Positions 1-10,370 of a stretch of 64,000 nucleotides of DNA are shown piece after piece. The position numbers and the translations under genes were made by a program. Positions within the stretch are counted from its first letter, which is position 1. Each line of letters starts with the position of its first letter. The stretch comes from Desulfovibrionaceae bacterium (lineage in GTDB: Bacteria > Desulfobacterota > Desulfovibrionia > Desulfovibrionales > Desulfovibrionaceae), in assembly GCA_029011315.1 (NCBI GenBank), contig JAQXLA010000007.1, forward strand, positions 1-64,000. The letters run 5' to 3'. The notes beneath the pieces were generated by a model. The model was not told the DNA's origin and made no database searches. It worked only from the letters and a program-made list of their open reading frames with translations.

Positions 1-675
1 CGTAAGCTTCTTTTTTCGGGTCTGGGATTTTGTTTTCTGTGCCTCATCGCGCAGTTCCACACGAAGTGCTTCCAAATCAAGTTCTTCAAGAAGAGCCCGA
101 ATGGATTCCGCGCCCATGCCGACTTTCAGCGCATCATCTCCAAATCTCTCGACGATCTGCAGATAACTGTCTTCTGAAATGACCTGAAGACGGGTCAGAT
201 TGGTCGTGCCCGGATCAAGAACGATATAGGAATCAAAATACAGAACTTTTTCCAAATCGCCCATGGTCATGTCAAGCAACGTGCCGATTTTCGTCGGGAG
301 CGTCTTAAGAAACCAGATATGGGCAACAGGAGCCGCAAGTTCAATATGTCCCATGCGTTCACGGCGAACCTTGGAAGCGATAACTTCAACACCGCATTTT
401 TCGCAGACAATGCCGCGATGCTTCATGCGCTTGTATTTTCCGCAGTTGCACTCAAAGTCCTTGACCGGGCCGAAAATTTTCGCGCAGAACAGACCGTCAC
501 GTTCCGGTTTGAACGTACGGTAATTGATGGTTTCCGGCTTTTTCACTTCGCCGTATGACCATCCGCGGATGGCTTCCGGAGACGCAATAGAGATCTGAAT
601 AGCCTTCAGGTTGCGGACTTGCGTCGCATTTCCGGCAATCAGACTGCGTGCGCCCAACAAATCGTCAATGCTCAT
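1..675 (-). CDS. rpoC: RNA polymerase beta' subunit, N-terminal part
   Basis: First 225 codons of the beta' subunit of RNA polymerase; the gene runs off the left edge, so it is missing from the ORF track. Translating the minus strand from the ATG at 675 gives MSIDDLLGA, followed by the N-terminal zinc ribbon with its four cysteines (CNCGKYKR then CEKCG) and the typical [16 protein letters not shown] segment. The start lies 18 nt after the rpoB stop and is preceded by GAGGGAG, so rpoB and rpoC form one transcription unit. The catalytic Mg-binding loop lies outside the window. Identification is secure. Confidence 0.97.
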   Translation of the reverse strand, partial: MSIDDLLGARSLIAGNATQVRNLKAIQISIASPEAIRGWSYGEVKKPETINYRTFKPERDGLFCAKIFGPVKDFECNCGKYKRMKHRGIVCEKCGVEVIASKVRRERMGHIELAAPVAHIWFLKTLPTKIGTLLDMTMGDLEKVLYFDSYIVLDPGTTNLTRLQVISEDSYLQIVERFGDDALKVGMGAESIRALLEELDLEALRVELRDEAQKTKSQTRKKKLT

Positions 676-693
676 GATTCGAAAGCTCCCTCT

Positions 694-3600
694 TTAGCGG
701 ATTTGCTGTTCCCGGTTTTCTTCATACCGTTCCTGCTCTTCCCTTCTCTGCTTCATTTCATCTTCGCCAAATGCAGCGCGGTGAACACGCTTTTTGGCTT
801 CATTCTGATGAAGCGTCACATTCAGTCCGAGAGACATCAATTCCTTTACCAGAACATTAAAGGACTCCGGCAGACCGGCTTCAAGGAAGTTGTCTCCCTT
901 CACAATTCTCTCATACATGTCAACTCTTCCAAGCACATCGTCAGACTTGACCGTGAGGAATTCCTGAAGCAGATACGAAGCGCCATAGGCTTCCAGAGCC
1001 CAGACTTCCATTTCGCCAAGTCTCTGTCCGCCAAACTGAGCCTTGCCGCCCAGAGGCTGCTGCGTCACAAGAGAATAAGGTCCGGTAGAACGGGCATGTA
1101 TTTTTTCATCAACAAGATGATGCAGCTTCAGGAAGTACATAATGCCGGTTGTGACCCGATTCTTAAACGGCTCGCCGGTACGACCGTCGTACAGAACCGA
1201 CTTGCCATCGTCCGGAAGACCGGCTCTTGAAAGCCAATTCCAGATTTCCGATTCTTCTGCACCGTCAAATACAGGCGTGTACGTAATAATGCCCTTGCGC
1301 AGCTTCAGCACAGCCTTACGGAACGTCTCGTCATCCATGGCATCCACTTCTGCCGAGATATCGGGCGAATTGAAGATATCTTTCACCTCGCTGCGCACGG
1401 AATCCAGAGCTTTGCCGGAATCAATCATGCCGGCAAGCTGCCTGCCAAGCTCCCGTGCAGCCCAGCCCAGGTGCACTTCCAAAATCTGACCGATATTCAT
1501 TCGAGAAGGCACGCCAAGAGGATTCAGAACAATATCCACAGGACGGCCATCGGCAAAGAACGGCATATCTTCTTCAGGCAGGATACGGGATACGACACCC
1601 TTGTTTCCATGCCGTCCCGCCATTTTATCGCCCACGGACAACTTTCTCTTAATGGCCACGTAAACCTTGACCATTTTGACGACACCCGGAGGCAGATCAT
1701 CGCCTTCCGTCGCCTTTTCGCGCTTGGCTTCATAAATATTTCTTATGAATTCAATCTGCCGGCCGTAATCATCAAGCATGCCGCAGACTTCTTCATTGAC
1801 GGAAAGATCTTCGAAAGCATCCCGCAGCTGGCTCAGTGGCACGACTTTCAACACTTCTTCTGTCAATCTGTCTCCGGATGCAGCCAGAACAGCAGGACGA
1901 TCCGCCCCGTCTGTCAGCGTTTTGCATAGCACAGCATTTTCCGCAACAGCCAGCAGACGTTCACGCATTCTGTTGGCAACAGCACGGGCGTGATCCGCTT
2001 CCTTCCGATCAAGCAGACTGATTTCATAGTCTTCAATATTCTTCGTCCGATCATCCTTTTCAGCTGAACGGCGATTGAAGACCTTCACATCGATAATCGT
2101 TCCTTCAACTCCCGGAGGAACTTTAAGAGACGAGTTTTTCACGTCGCGAGCCTTGTCGCCAAAAATAGCCCGCAACAGTTTTTCTTCCGGAGTCAGCTGC
2201 GTTTCACCCTTCGGGGTAATCTTGCCAACCAGGATATCTTCAGGCTTCACCTGCGCACCGATGCGAATGACACCGCTTTCATCAAGATTGCGGAGCATAT
2301 CCTCGCTGACATTGGGAATATCCCGCGTAATTTCCTCCGGTCCGAGCTTCGTATCCCGAGCAGAAACTTCAAACTCTTCAATATGAATGGAAGTGTAAAT
2401 ATCTTCCTTGACAACTTTTTCAGAAATCAGAACAGAGTCTTCGTAGTTATAACCGCACCAGGGCATGAACGCGATCATCATGTTCTTGCCGAGAGCCAGT
2501 CCGCCATCGTGAATTGCCGGGCCGTCAGCAAGGACGTCGCCTTTCTTCACAATCTGTCCCGGAACGCAGCTGGGAACCTGACCAAAACAGGAATTCTGAT
2601 TCGATTTGTGAAATTTCTGCAGCTCATAGGCTTTCACGCCGCCAACTTTGGGATACAGTGCCGGATCATCATAGGCCACGATAATACGATTGGCATCGGC
2701 ATAATGCACCACGCCGCTGCCTTCCGCCAGAATGCAGGCACCAGAGTCCCGAGCGACATCCACTTCCATGCCCGTACCGACGAGAGGACGTTCAGAACGC
2801 AGCAGAGGTACCGCCTGCCTCTGCATGTTCGATCCCATCAGTGCCCGGTTAGCGTCATCGTGTTCCAGAAAAGGAATGAGAGCAGCAGAAATAGACACCA
2901 TCTGACTCGGCGAAATATCCATCAGCGTCACATCTTCCCGAGGAGACATCAGAACATCTCCGCCCACGCGGGTAATGACGAACTCATCCTTCAGCCGGCC
3001 GTTTTCATCAACTGCGGCATTCGCCTGCGCTACGACATTGCCTGTTTCCCGAGACGCATCCAAATGCACAATTTCATCTGTCAGGCAACCATCCCGCACA
3101 ACCCGATACGGGGCTTCAATGAAACCGTATTCATTGACCTTGGCGTATGTGCTCAACGATACAATCAGTCCGATATTCGGACCTTCAGGCGTTTCAATGG
3201 GACAGATTCGTCCATAGTGGGAAACATGGACATCTCGAACTTCAAAGCCGGCTCTTTCACGAGTCAAACCTCCAGGACCCAGAGCGGAAAGACGACGCTT
3301 ATGTGTCACTTCCGACAGAGAGTTCGTCTGATCCATGAACTGAGAAAGCTGTGATGTACCGAAAAATTCCTTCAGGACAGCTGCCACTGGTTTAGGATTG
3401 ATCAGATCGTGAGGCATGAGCGAAGCAATTTCCTGAATGCTCATACGCTCCTTGATCGCCCGTTCCATACGCACCAGACCGATGCGATACTGATTTTCAA
3501 CCAGTTCACCGACGAGACGAACCCGACGGTTGCCAAGATGATCAATATCATCAGACGGCAGATGAGAATCTTTCATATTGACCAGAATCCGAATGGCATC

Positions 3601-4893
3601 AAGGATATCATCATCCTTCAACGTATGCACATTCAGATGATCCGGATCATTTTCAGGACGGCCAAGTCTGAGATTCAGCTTATAGCGGCCTACGGCAGAC
3701 AGATCGTAATATTCGAGATTACGGAAAATATTATCAAAAAATGTCGCGGCAATTTCTGGAGTTGGCGGAGCACTGGGACGTACACGGCGATAAATCTCTT
3801 CCTGAGCCTTTTCCTTTGTCGGAGTCTTATCCAGAACCAACGTATCACGAATGGATGACGAGGTATCTGTGCCACGAGTATGAAGCACGGTAATCTCTGT
3901 GATTCCAGCTTCCCGACACGCGTCAAGTGTCCCCTGCACAATTTCATCAGCCGCTTCGGCAATAACTTCGCCGGTATTTCCGTCCACCAGATCTTCAGCG
4001 AGGAAAAGTCCGATCGGCGTATTGGGGTCAACTTCAAAAGAAGCGATTCCGGCCTTGCCGATTTCTTTCCAGGCACGACGGGTCAGAGGCGCTCCTGCCT
4101 TGACAATGACCCGGCCTTCAGCGTCGGAAATATCTGAAAAGGCATTTTCCTTGCGGTACATTTCCGGATTAAACCGCCAGAAAACCCGCCCATCAGATCC
4201 CAGTTCGTACGTTTCCTGAACATAAAAGGCCTTCAGGATATCCTCCTTGGACATCCCCATAGCCTTCAGCAGAATTGTGGCGGGCATTTTACGCCGACGG
4301 TCAATACGCACATACAAAATATCTTTGTGATCGAAATCAAAATCCAGCCAGGAACCGCGCATTGGGATAACCCGACACGAATACAGCACCTTATGGCTGG
4401 AGTGCGTTTTGCCTCCGTCATTTTCAAAAATAATGCCGGGCGAACGCTGAAGCTGATTAACGATAACCCGTTCGGTTCCGTTAACTATAAAAGTACCCTT
4501 TTCCGTCATCAGCGGCAGCGTGCCAAAATAAATTTCCTGTTCTTTCGTATCGCGGATTTTGCGCTCTTTTGTCACTTCGTCCACATCATATGCGACAAGA
4601 CGAACACGAATGCGCACCGGCGATTCGTAGGTCAGTCCCTTGGAAATACATTCAGCCTGATCGTACTTCGGCTCGCCGATCTCATAGCTGACGAATTCCA
4701 GGCTGGCGGTACGGTTGAAATCCTCAATGGGAAATACGGAGTTGAACACGCCTTCCAATCCCACATCGGGCAGAAGTTCCTGTCGCCCCTCCTGAAGAAA
4801 TTCCCGATAGGATTCGACCTGCAGGTTGAGCAGATGCGGAACAGGCACCTCAACCTTAATTTTGCCGAACTGTTTGGTAAGCTGACCCATCAT
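694..4893 (-). CDS. rpoB: RNA polymerase beta subunit
   Basis: Full-length beta subunit (1399 aa; E. coli has 1342), forming with RpoC the catalytic core of transcription. Family landmarks are visible in order: the protrusion/lobe region, the rifampicin-pocket segment ([20 protein letters not shown], then [17 protein letters not shown]), the [20 protein letters not shown] region, [12 protein letters not shown], and the C-terminal [20 protein letters not shown] clamp. The ORF opens with two ATGs; AGAGGTG precedes both at usable distance, so translation may begin at 4890. rpoC follows after 18 nt. No rplL/rplJ precedes it: only about 290 nt separate it from rpsA, and that gap holds a promoter. 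Confidence 0.98.
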   Translation of the reverse strand: MMGQLTKQFGKIKVEVPVPHLLNLQVESYREFLQEGRQELLPDVGLEGVFNSVFPIEDFNRTASLEFVSYEIGEPKYDQAECISKGLTYESPVRIRVRLVAYDVDEVTKERKIRDTKEQEIYFGTLPLMTEKGTFIVNGTERVIVNQLQRSPGIIFENDGGKTHSSHKVLYSCRVIPMRGSWLDFDFDHKDILYVRIDRRRKMPATILLKAMGMSKEDILKAFYVQETYELGSDGRVFWRFNPEMYRKENAFSDISDAEGRVIVKAGAPLTRRAWKEIGKAGIASFEVDPNTPIGLFLAEDLVDGNTGEVIAEAADEIVQGTLDACREAGITEITVLHTRGTDTSSSIRDTLVLDKTPTKEKAQEEIYRRVRPSAPPTPEIAATFFDNIFRNLEYYDLSAVGRYKLNLRLGRPENDPDHLNVHTLKDDDILDAIRILVNMKDSHLPSDDIDHLGNRRVRLVGELVENQYRIGLVRMERAIKERMSIQEIASLMPHDLINPKPVAAVLKEFFGTSQLSQFMDQTNSLSEVTHKRRLSALGPGGLTRERAGFEVRDVHVSHYGRICPIETPEGPNIGLIVSLSTYAKVNEYGFIEAPYRVVRDGCLTDEIVHLDASRETGNVVAQANAAVDENGRLKDEFVITRVGGDVLMSPREDVTLMDISPSQMVSISAALIPFLEHDDANRALMGSNMQRQAVPLLRSERPLVGTGMEVDVARDSGACILAEGSGVVHYADANRIIVAYDDPALYPKVGGVKAYELQKFHKSNQNSCFGQVPSCVPGQIVKKGDVLADGPAIHDGGLALGKNMMIAFMPWCGYNYEDSVLISEKVVKEDIYTSIHIEEFEVSARDTKLGPEEITRDIPNVSEDMLRNLDESGVIRIGAQVKPEDILVGKITPKGETQLTPEEKLLRAIFGDKARDVKNSSLKVPPGVEGTIIDVKVFNRRSAEKDDRTKNIEDYEISLLDRKEADHARAVANRMRERLLAVAENAVLCKTLTDGADRPAVLAASGDRLTEEVLKVVPLSQLRDAFEDLSVNEEVCGMLDDYGRQIEFIRNIYEAKREKATEGDDLPPGVVKMVKVYVAIKRKLSVGDKMAGRHGNKGVVSRILPEEDMPFFADGRPVDIVLNPLGVPSRMNIGQILEVHLGWAARELGRQLAGMIDSGKALDSVRSEVKDIFNSPDISAEVDAMDDETFRKAVLKLRKGIITYTPVFDGAEESEIWNWLSRAGLPDDGKSVLYDGRTGEPFKNRVTTGIMYFLKLHHLVDEKIHARSTGPYSLVTQQPLGGKAQFGGQRLGEMEVWALEAYGASYLLQEFLTVKSDDVLGRVDMYERIVKGDNFLEAGLPESFNVLVKELMSLGLNVTLHQNEAKKRVHRAAFGEDEMKQRREEQERYEENREQQIR

Positions 4894-5083
4894 TACACCT
4901 CTGAAAAAGGTCGGTAACCGAATGCGCAGGCGGACGGGATCCTCTGCGCGGCATCAGACAACATATAAACGACACGACGCCCTCAAGCCGTTTTATTCAA
5001 CGGAGGTTGTCGATCGTAGAAAAATACGTTATAAAAAAATAAATTGAGAGGGCTATTCTCTCTCATTGTAATGGCAAATTGTT

Positions 5084-5112
5084 AGTATACTGTGTTTTTT
5101 ATTTTTTTTCAA
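5084..5112 (-). promoter_or_regulatory. Sigma70-type promoter of rpoBC
   Basis: On the minus strand TTGAAA (5107-5112) and TATACT (5084-5089) are separated by exactly 17 bp of A-rich DNA. The -10 element lies about 190 nt upstream of the rpoB start, leaving a long leader that contains a GAGAG/CTCTC dyad (5046-5064). The spacing and match make it the best promoter in this part of the window. It implies that rpoBC is not read through from ribosomal protein genes, as the rpsA terminator sits just upstream. Confidence 0.7.
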
Positions 5113-5132
5113 GATACAAGCTTCACTGAATC

Positions 5133-5167
5133 AAAAAAAAAGAGGGAGTTTTTCTCCCTCTTTTTTT
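5133..5167 (-). terminator. Rho-independent terminator of rpsA
   Basis: AGAGGGAG / CTCCCTCT stem with a 5-nt loop, flanked by A8 on one side and T7 on the other, so it can work in both directions. It lies 16 nt after the rpsA stop. Confidence 0.85.
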
Positions 5168-5183
5168 CTATGGCAAATCAGAC

Positions 5184-6902
5184 TTAGTTGTCGGAAGAAC
5201 CGGCCATCGTCTGCTTCAGGATATCGCCAAGAGTCTGGCTGACATCAGAACCGGAACGGCTGTATTCGCGAGGCTTACGGCGTTCTTCCTCCTCCTTCAG
5301 CTGCTTAATGGAAAGACCAAGGCGGCGTTCTTCAGCACTGACATGAATGATGCGAGCCTGAATTGTATCGCCTTCCTTATACATTTCGTTCGGGCTTTTC
5401 ACTTTCTTATTGCTCAGTTCGGAGACGTGAACCAGGCCTTCGATGCCTTCTTCAACTTCAACGAACAGACCGAAATCCGTGATATTCGTGATCACGCCCT
5501 TCACAATGCCGCCCACGGGATACGCGGTAGGAACATTGGCCCACGGATCTTCAGAAAGCTGCTTAATACCGAGGGTAAATTTCTCATTTTCCTGATCCAC
5601 GGTCAACACTTTCGCCTGAACTGTGTCGCCAACCTTGTACAGTTCATTGGGATGGCGAATTTTCTTCGTCCAGCTGATGTCAGAGACATGAATCAGGCCA
5701 TCGATGCCGTCTTCGATACCGATGAACATCCCGAATTCGGTAATATTCTTAATCGTACCTTCAAGGATCGTACCTTCAGGATATTTTTCACCAACAAGTT
5801 CCCAGGGATTCTGCTTAATCTGCTTCATTCCGAGGGAGATACGCTTCTTTTCAGGATCCACACCGAGGATAACAACCTCAACTTCGTCTCCCTGATGAAC
5901 CATCTGAGAAGGATGACGCAGCTTGCGAGTCCAGGACATTTCAGAAATATGAACCAGACCCTCAACGCCGGGTTCCAGTTCCACAAACGCCCCATAATCG
6001 ACAAGATTCGTTGCCTTGCCCACATGGCGGGATCCAACGGGGAAGCGTTCGGTGATATCCTGCCAGGGATCAGGAATCAGCTGCTTCAGTCCGAGAGAAA
6101 CTTTCTGCGTTTCTTTGTCAAAAGACAGCACTTTCAGTTCAAGTTCCTGTCCAAGCGTCACCATTTCACGGGGATGACGGATACGCTTCCAGGACATATC
6201 CGTGATATGCAGCAAACCGTCAAGGCCACCGAGATCAACGAATACGCCATATTCCGTGATATTCTTTGCCTTGCCTTTGACAATCTGACCTTCAGCCAGA
6301 GTCTGCAGAAGATCCTGACGCTTGCTGTCACGCTCCTCTTCAAGCAGGACGCGACGGGAAACGATCACATTGCTGCGGCGGCGATTGATTTTCAAAACTC
6401 GGAAGCTGTATTCCTGATTGACCAGCGCGTCCATATCAGGCACAGGACGAAGATCGACATGAGAGCCAGGCAGGAAGGCTTCCACTCCGCCGAGATCGAC
6501 AGTGTAGCCGCCCTTAATGCGGCGAATGATGCGACCAGTAATTTCACCGTTCTTTTCCTGGACCTGCTCAAGCTGATCAAACAGCTTATTGCGCTTTGCC
6601 TTTTCAAAGGACAGGGAAATTGTGCCTTCCTGCTCATTCTTATGAGCCACGAAGACATCGATCTTATCGCCTTCGCTGACGGTGATGTTGCCCTGAGAAT
6701 CGCGAAATTCAGCCGTCGGGATCTGACCTTCAGACTTGAAATTCACATCTACCAGGATATTGTCGTCATCAATGCGAACAACAGTTCCCTTTACAATAGT
6801 GCCCTCTTCGAGCTCATTTGTATCGGTAGTCAGATATTCTTCCAGGGCACTGGCAAAATCCATGTTATCAGAGTCCATGCCGTGCTTTTCAATGTTTTCC
6901 AT
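5184..6902 (-). CDS. rpsA: 30S ribosomal protein S1
   Basis: S1 binds mRNA on the small ribosomal subunit and helps initiation on weak Shine-Dalgarno sites. The start is placed at the ATG at 6902 (MENIEKHGMDSDN), which has GGAGG 5 nt upstream; the track ORF adds 73 unlikely residues. The product is then 572 aa, close to E. coli S1 (557). Six S1/OB repeats can be followed, each with the YGAFV or FGMFIGIE-like core, DGLLHITDMSW-type strand and a following KRISLGMKQ-type end. It has its own promoter and terminator, so it appears monocistronic between rnhA and rpoB. Confidence 0.95.
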   Translation of the reverse strand: MENIEKHGMDSDNMDFASALEEYLTTDTNELEEGTIVKGTVVRIDDDNILVDVNFKSEGQIPTAEFRDSQGNITVSEGDKIDVFVAHKNEQEGTISLSFEKAKRNKLFDQLEQVQEKNGEITGRIIRRIKGGYTVDLGGVEAFLPGSHVDLRPVPDMDALVNQEYSFRVLKINRRRSNVIVSRRVLLEEERDSKRQDLLQTLAEGQIVKGKAKNITEYGVFVDLGGLDGLLHITDMSWKRIRHPREMVTLGQELELKVLSFDKETQKVSLGLKQLIPDPWQDITERFPVGSRHVGKATNLVDYGAFVELEPGVEGLVHISEMSWTRKLRHPSQMVHQGDEVEVVILGVDPEKKRISLGMKQIKQNPWELVGEKYPEGTILEGTIKNITEFGMFIGIEDGIDGLIHVSDISWTKKIRHPNELYKVGDTVQAKVLTVDQENEKFTLGIKQLSEDPWANVPTAYPVGGIVKGVITNITDFGLFVEVEEGIEGLVHVSELSNKKVKSPNEMYKEGDTIQARIIHVSAEERRLGLSIKQLKEEEERRKPREYSRSGSDVSQTLGDILKQTMAGSSDN

Positions 6903-6949
6903 TACAGCCTCCAAAGCCACTTTTTTTGCTCTTTCGAAGCAAGCGCTGT

Positions 6950-6978
6950 AACCTAGCAAAGTCCATGAAAAAAAGCAA
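6950..6978 (-). promoter_or_regulatory. Candidate rpsA promoter
   Basis: TTGCTT and TAGGTT on the minus strand, 17 bp apart, with a TGC extension just before the -10 element. It lies in the 79-nt gap between rnhA and rpsA. The -10 match is only moderate. Confidence 0.45.
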
Positions 6979-6981
6979 GAA

Positions 6982-7449
6982 CTATTCCCTTGCGTACCCC
7001 GGGTCATTTTGAAGACCCAGGCCGGAGGCTGCGTTTCTGGCTGCTTCATCGCAGCGTTCGTTTTCCGGATGTCCGCTGTGACCCCGAATCCATTGAAAGC
7101 GTACAGTATGCCGCGCGGCAAGCTGATCGAGCAGAAGCCAAAGATCCTGATTTTTCACGGCTTTCCTGCCAGATGTCTTCCATCCGTTTTTCTTCCAGCG
7201 CTGCAGCCATTTTTTTTCTATGGCATCGCGCAGATATCGGGAATCGGTGAAAATTTCCACCTCGCAGGGCTCTTTGAGAGCTTCCAGACCTCTGACAGCG
7301 GCAAGAAGTTCCATTCTGTTGTTCGTTGTCCTCAGAAACCCTCCGCTCAAAAGCTTCTCATGATCACCGCAGCGGAGGATAGCGCACCATCCGCCGTTTC
7401 CCGGATTGCCAAGACAGGATCCATCCGTATACATCCGTACAAATTTCAT
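6982..7449 (-). CDS. rnhA: Ribonuclease HI
   Basis: Degrades the RNA strand of RNA-DNA hybrids (Okazaki primers, R-loops). At 155 aa it has the length of E. coli RNase HI. The catalytic carboxylates are in place: D9 ([11 protein letters not shown]), E47 (NNRMELLA), D69 (IFTDSRYL) and D134 (NERCDEAA), with the catalytic-loop H124 ([10 protein letters not shown]) and the basic-protrusion stretch [16 protein letters not shown]. Its start overlaps the stop of the upstream exported-protein gene by 4 nt (ATGA), suggesting translational coupling. Confidence 0.95.
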   Translation of the reverse strand: MKFVRMYTDGSCLGNPGNGGWCAILRCGDHEKLLSGGFLRTTNNRMELLAAVRGLEALKEPCEVEIFTDSRYLRDAIEKKWLQRWKKNGWKTSGRKAVKNQDLWLLLDQLAARHTVRFQWIRGHSGHPENERCDEAARNAASGLGLQNDPGYARE

Positions 7450-8006
7450 TGTTCAGCACCGTGTACCGCGTTAGTCCGGGATCGGGCAGTCCGAAAATTT
7501 CTTTTCCCGCGTTTTGAGGCAGACAGAATCTTCACAGCTCCTTCAGAAGAAAGTGCCCGTTCGGTCAGGCCAAAAGGCTCCCAGGTCGAAGGCAGCAGAC
7601 TCATTTCCTCAAAAGCATCTCCAGTAGCGTAAATAACCGGAATATCTCCAGCTTCGGAACCGGCTTTTAAAGAAACGCCTGTCGGCAAAGTTTTCACATC
7701 TGTTTCATACACAGGATTCCTGTCTGGTCTTTGCCTCAATCTATCGTCTGGAAGCGTGATGGTTTCCTGAAGTTCCCCGCGACTGCGCAAATATCGGACG
7801 AAATCATTGCCGGTCAGACCGACCAGCGCGATCATGGGTTCCCCATCTCCAGCAGCCAGCAAACTCACCGGCACCGTTCCTCCGTGAATGCCGATGTAGG
7901 CAATGCGGGCTCCAGCCGGCATATCCCTCCAATCTGAAACAGCTGACGCCGTACAGCAGACTGACAGCAGGATTGCCGTCATCAGGCCTATTGCGCGCTT
8001 CGCCAC
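7446..8006 (-). CDS. Exported protein of unknown function
   Basis: Not recognised. The 186-aa product starts with a classical signal peptide ([18 protein letters not shown], cut after ASA), so it should be periplasmic or surface-bound. The mature part has a [20 protein letters not shown] segment and a basic C-terminus ([14 protein letters not shown]). The start is a GTG with GAGG five nt upstream, lying inside the end of thiE (19-nt overlap); the end overlaps rnhA by 4 nt. The gene is therefore embedded in a tight thiE-orf-rnhA unit, which supports expression but gives no hint of function. Confidence 0.7.
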   Translation of the reverse strand: MAKRAIGLMTAILLSVCCTASAVSDWRDMPAGARIAYIGIHGGTVPVSLLAAGDGEPMIALVGLTGNDFVRYLRSRGELQETITLPDDRLRQRPDRNPVYETDVKTLPTGVSLKAGSEAGDIPVIYATGDAFEEMSLLPSTWEPFGLTERALSSEGAVKILSASKRGKRNFRTARSRTNAVHGAEQ

Positions 8007-8638
8007 AAAGACCTCACTTCCTCAACGCGCCTTCCGATATCTTCTGCTCCGACGAACTCCGAGACCAGACAGGCGCATTTCGCTCCATGAGCCCGCACTT
8101 CAGCGATATTATGTCGCTTAATGCCTCCGATAGCGACAAAAGGCAGTCTGCTGTGTGCCGCTGCCCAGTCCAGATAGGACAGCGTTACCGGCTGGCAGAC
8201 ATCTTTTTTTGTCTTTGTCGGGAAAAGCGGACCTACACCAATATAATCTGCTCCGGCTTGCAGCGCGGCTTCGGCCTGTTCAGGAGAATGTGTGGACTGG
8301 CCGATAATCATGGAATCGCCCACCAGACGACGAACTTCCTCAACAGGCAGATCCTCCTGCCCCACGTGCACGCCATCAGCCCTGCACAGCATCGCGATAT
8401 CCACATAATCATTGACAATAAAGCATGCGCCATATTCCAGAGTCAGCTTGCGGATTTTCAAACACTCCCGCAGCATCTCTCCGGCTTTTTTTTCCTTTTC
8501 ACGATACTGAATGATGCGGACGCCCGCATTCAGCAAAGCTCTGACAACTTCATCGACAGGACGCCCGAGCGAAAGTCCGGAATCAGTAATTCCGTAAAAC
8601 TCTGTTTCGGGCGAAGTTCCGGGCAAAAGCTTCGGCAT
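7988..8638 (-). CDS. thiE: Thiamine-phosphate synthase
   Basis: Joins HMP pyrophosphate to the thiazole phosphate to form thiamine monophosphate. The 216-aa TIM-barrel protein shows the family signatures in order: IIQYREKEK, FIVNDYVDIA, ADGVHVGQEDLP, IIGQSTHSPEQ, DYIGVGPLFPTKTK and FVAIGGIKRHNI. No other thi genes and no TPP riboswitch were seen nearby, so the rest of the pathway is elsewhere. It lies 4 nt behind the adenine deaminase gene. Confidence 0.93.
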   Translation of the reverse strand: MPKLLPGTSPETEFYGITDSGLSLGRPVDEVVRALLNAGVRIIQYREKEKKAGEMLRECLKIRKLTLEYGACFIVNDYVDIAMLCRADGVHVGQEDLPVEEVRRLVGDSMIIGQSTHSPEQAEAALQAGADYIGVGPLFPTKTKKDVCQPVTLSYLDWAAAHSRLPFVAIGGIKRHNIAEVRAHGAKCACLVSEFVGAEDIGRRVEEVRSLWRSAQ

Positions 8639-8642
8639 GCAG

Positions 8643-10355
8643 CTAATCCTCCTTGCCTATGGGCACAAAACGAAATGCTCCAACATCAAAAAGTCCCTGA
8701 TCCGTAAGTTTCAATTCCGGAATAACCGGCAGTGTCAGGAAGCTCAATGTCATAAACGGATGCACATCTTCCGGGATTCTCAAATGATCGTGCGCATACT
8801 GCGTCATTCTGGACAGCGTCGCGCTGATCTCCGTCGGCGTCAAAGAAGACGTCATCAGTCCGCCGACAGGCAACGGCAGCTCTCCAACAGTTTTGCCTCC
8901 TGCCGTTATGACCAGACCTCCCCCAATGTGCTGTATACGCTGAACCGCCAGAAGCATGTCGGCGTCGTTATCTCCTATTACGACAACATTATGCGAATCG
9001 TGCGCGATAGTCGTCGCGACGGCACCGCCGCAGATGCCATATCCGCTGACAATGCCGAGCCCCCTCAAACCTGTCGCCTTATGCCGTTCAAAAACAGCCA
9101 GTTTGGATAGTCCGGGATTATCCTCACAACAAAACAGTCCATTTTCCCGTTTTCTTATGGGCATCTCAAGCGACTTTGTAGTAATACTGTGCCCTTCAAT
9201 ACCGATAACTCTGGCCTTTTCTTCTGCAACGGTGAGAACAAAATCCTGTTCGCTGATCGGTTTCATGAAAACGGAAGCCAAATCAGAAACGTCCTCCGTC
9301 CGATAACAATCCTCCGTTATCCTGCATCCACAGGAATAAACATGAACAGCTCTGAACGATTTGAGATCTTCCATCAAAACGAAATCCGCATCCCACCCCG
9401 GCGCAATAGCGCCTTTACGGGGAATCCGGAAGCATTCCGCTGCATTCAGTGTCGCCATCGTCACAGCGCGAACAGGATCCAGACCAAGCGCAACAGCCTT
9501 GCGCAGAATGGCATCAATATTCCCGTCGCAGAGGAGATCGTACACACTGCGATCGTCACAGCAAAAGGCGCATCGGCGCGCATTGTCTGCAGTCACTTCC
9601 GGAAGAAGCTCACGAAGATTTTTCGCAGCCGTTCCCTCCCGAATCAGAACATACATGCCCCGGGCAATCTTCTCACGCATTTCATCAGGATAACAACATT
9701 CATGATCAGAAATGATGCCGGCAGCGGCATACGCATCCAGACCGTTTCCCCTCAGACCTGGGGCATGTCCATCTGTCAGCTTGCCATATTTCCGTGCCAG
9801 TTCAATTTTCGACAGGACAGCGGGATCTCCGTTGATCACGCCTGGAAAATTCATCATTTCCGCCAGACCAAGCACCGATGGATCCTCGATAAGCGCTTCC
9901 AGATCCCTGCTGTCCAGCACAGCTCCGGCATGTTCGAAGGGAGCAGCCGGCACACAAGAAGGAAGCATGAAAAACGTATGCAGGGGCAGATCCCGGCAGG
10001 CATTTATCATGTAGCGAATGCCGTCCAGACCGCATACGTTGGCGATTTCATGCGGATCCGCGATGACCGATGTCGTGCCTCGCGGCAAAACCAGCGACGC
10101 AAACCGTACGGGATCCAGCAAAGTTGATTCGATATGAATATGCGCGTCAATCAGACCAGGCGTCATGTACAGCCCTTCCGCATCGAAAACGGCTTCGCTT
10201 TCTCCTTCTCCGAATCCCAGAAAAATCCCGCATCCGATGCGTACGCTTTCTCTGCGAATCGTCCCGCTGAACACATCGACGAGCCGTACATTTCGAATCA
10301 GCAAATCGGCAGGAAGACGTCCCGAAGCCCTCTCTATCACATCTGACAAGCGCAT
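8643..10355 (-). CDS. ade: Adenine deaminase
   Basis: Amidohydrolase-superfamily enzyme converting adenine to hypoxanthine and ammonia in purine salvage. Visible are the metal motif PGLIDAHIHIESTLL, PRGTTSVIADPHEIANV, the DGHAPGL and ISDHECC segments, PGWDADFVLMEDL, and the C-terminal domain with HDSHNVVVIGDND and GGKTVGELPLPVGGLM. The start is moved from the track to the second ATG (MRLSDVIERA), because GGAGGG lies 7 nt before it; the product is then 570 aa. It follows ftsY by 15 nt and precedes thiE by 4 nt. Confidence 0.93.
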   Translation of the reverse strand: MRLSDVIERASGRLPADLLIRNVRLVDVFSGTIRRESVRIGCGIFLGFGEGESEAVFDAEGLYMTPGLIDAHIHIESTLLDPVRFASLVLPRGTTSVIADPHEIANVCGLDGIRYMINACRDLPLHTFFMLPSCVPAAPFEHAGAVLDSRDLEALIEDPSVLGLAEMMNFPGVINGDPAVLSKIELARKYGKLTDGHAPGLRGNGLDAYAAAGIISDHECCYPDEMREKIARGMYVLIREGTAAKNLRELLPEVTADNARRCAFCCDDRSVYDLLCDGNIDAILRKAVALGLDPVRAVTMATLNAAECFRIPRKGAIAPGWDADFVLMEDLKSFRAVHVYSCGCRITEDCYRTEDVSDLASVFMKPISEQDFVLTVAEEKARVIGIEGHSITTKSLEMPIRKRENGLFCCEDNPGLSKLAVFERHKATGLRGLGIVSGYGICGGAVATTIAHDSHNVVVIGDNDADMLLAVQRIQHIGGGLVITAGGKTVGELPLPVGGLMTSSLTPTEISATLSRMTQYAHDHLRIPEDVHPFMTLSFLTLPVIPELKLTDQGLFDVGAFRFVPIGKED

Positions 10356-10370
10356 TGTTCCCTCCATGCG

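Noticed and set aside
2383-3354. 323-aa plus-strand ORF opposite rpoB
   Set aside because: Antisense to highly conserved rpoB sequence; no ribosome binding site or recognisable domain.
5343-6956. 537-aa plus-strand ORF opposite rpsA
   Set aside because: Shadow of the S1 repeats: the opposite strand carries a full rpsA with ribosome binding site, and this ORF shows only repeated antisense patterns.
7988-8700. TPP riboswitch for thiE
   Set aside because: thiE starts 4 nt after ade, leaving no leader, and no CTGAGA-type core was found.
9189-10127. 312-aa plus-strand ORF opposite adenine deaminase
   Set aside because: Shadow ORF; the minus strand encodes an intact ade.
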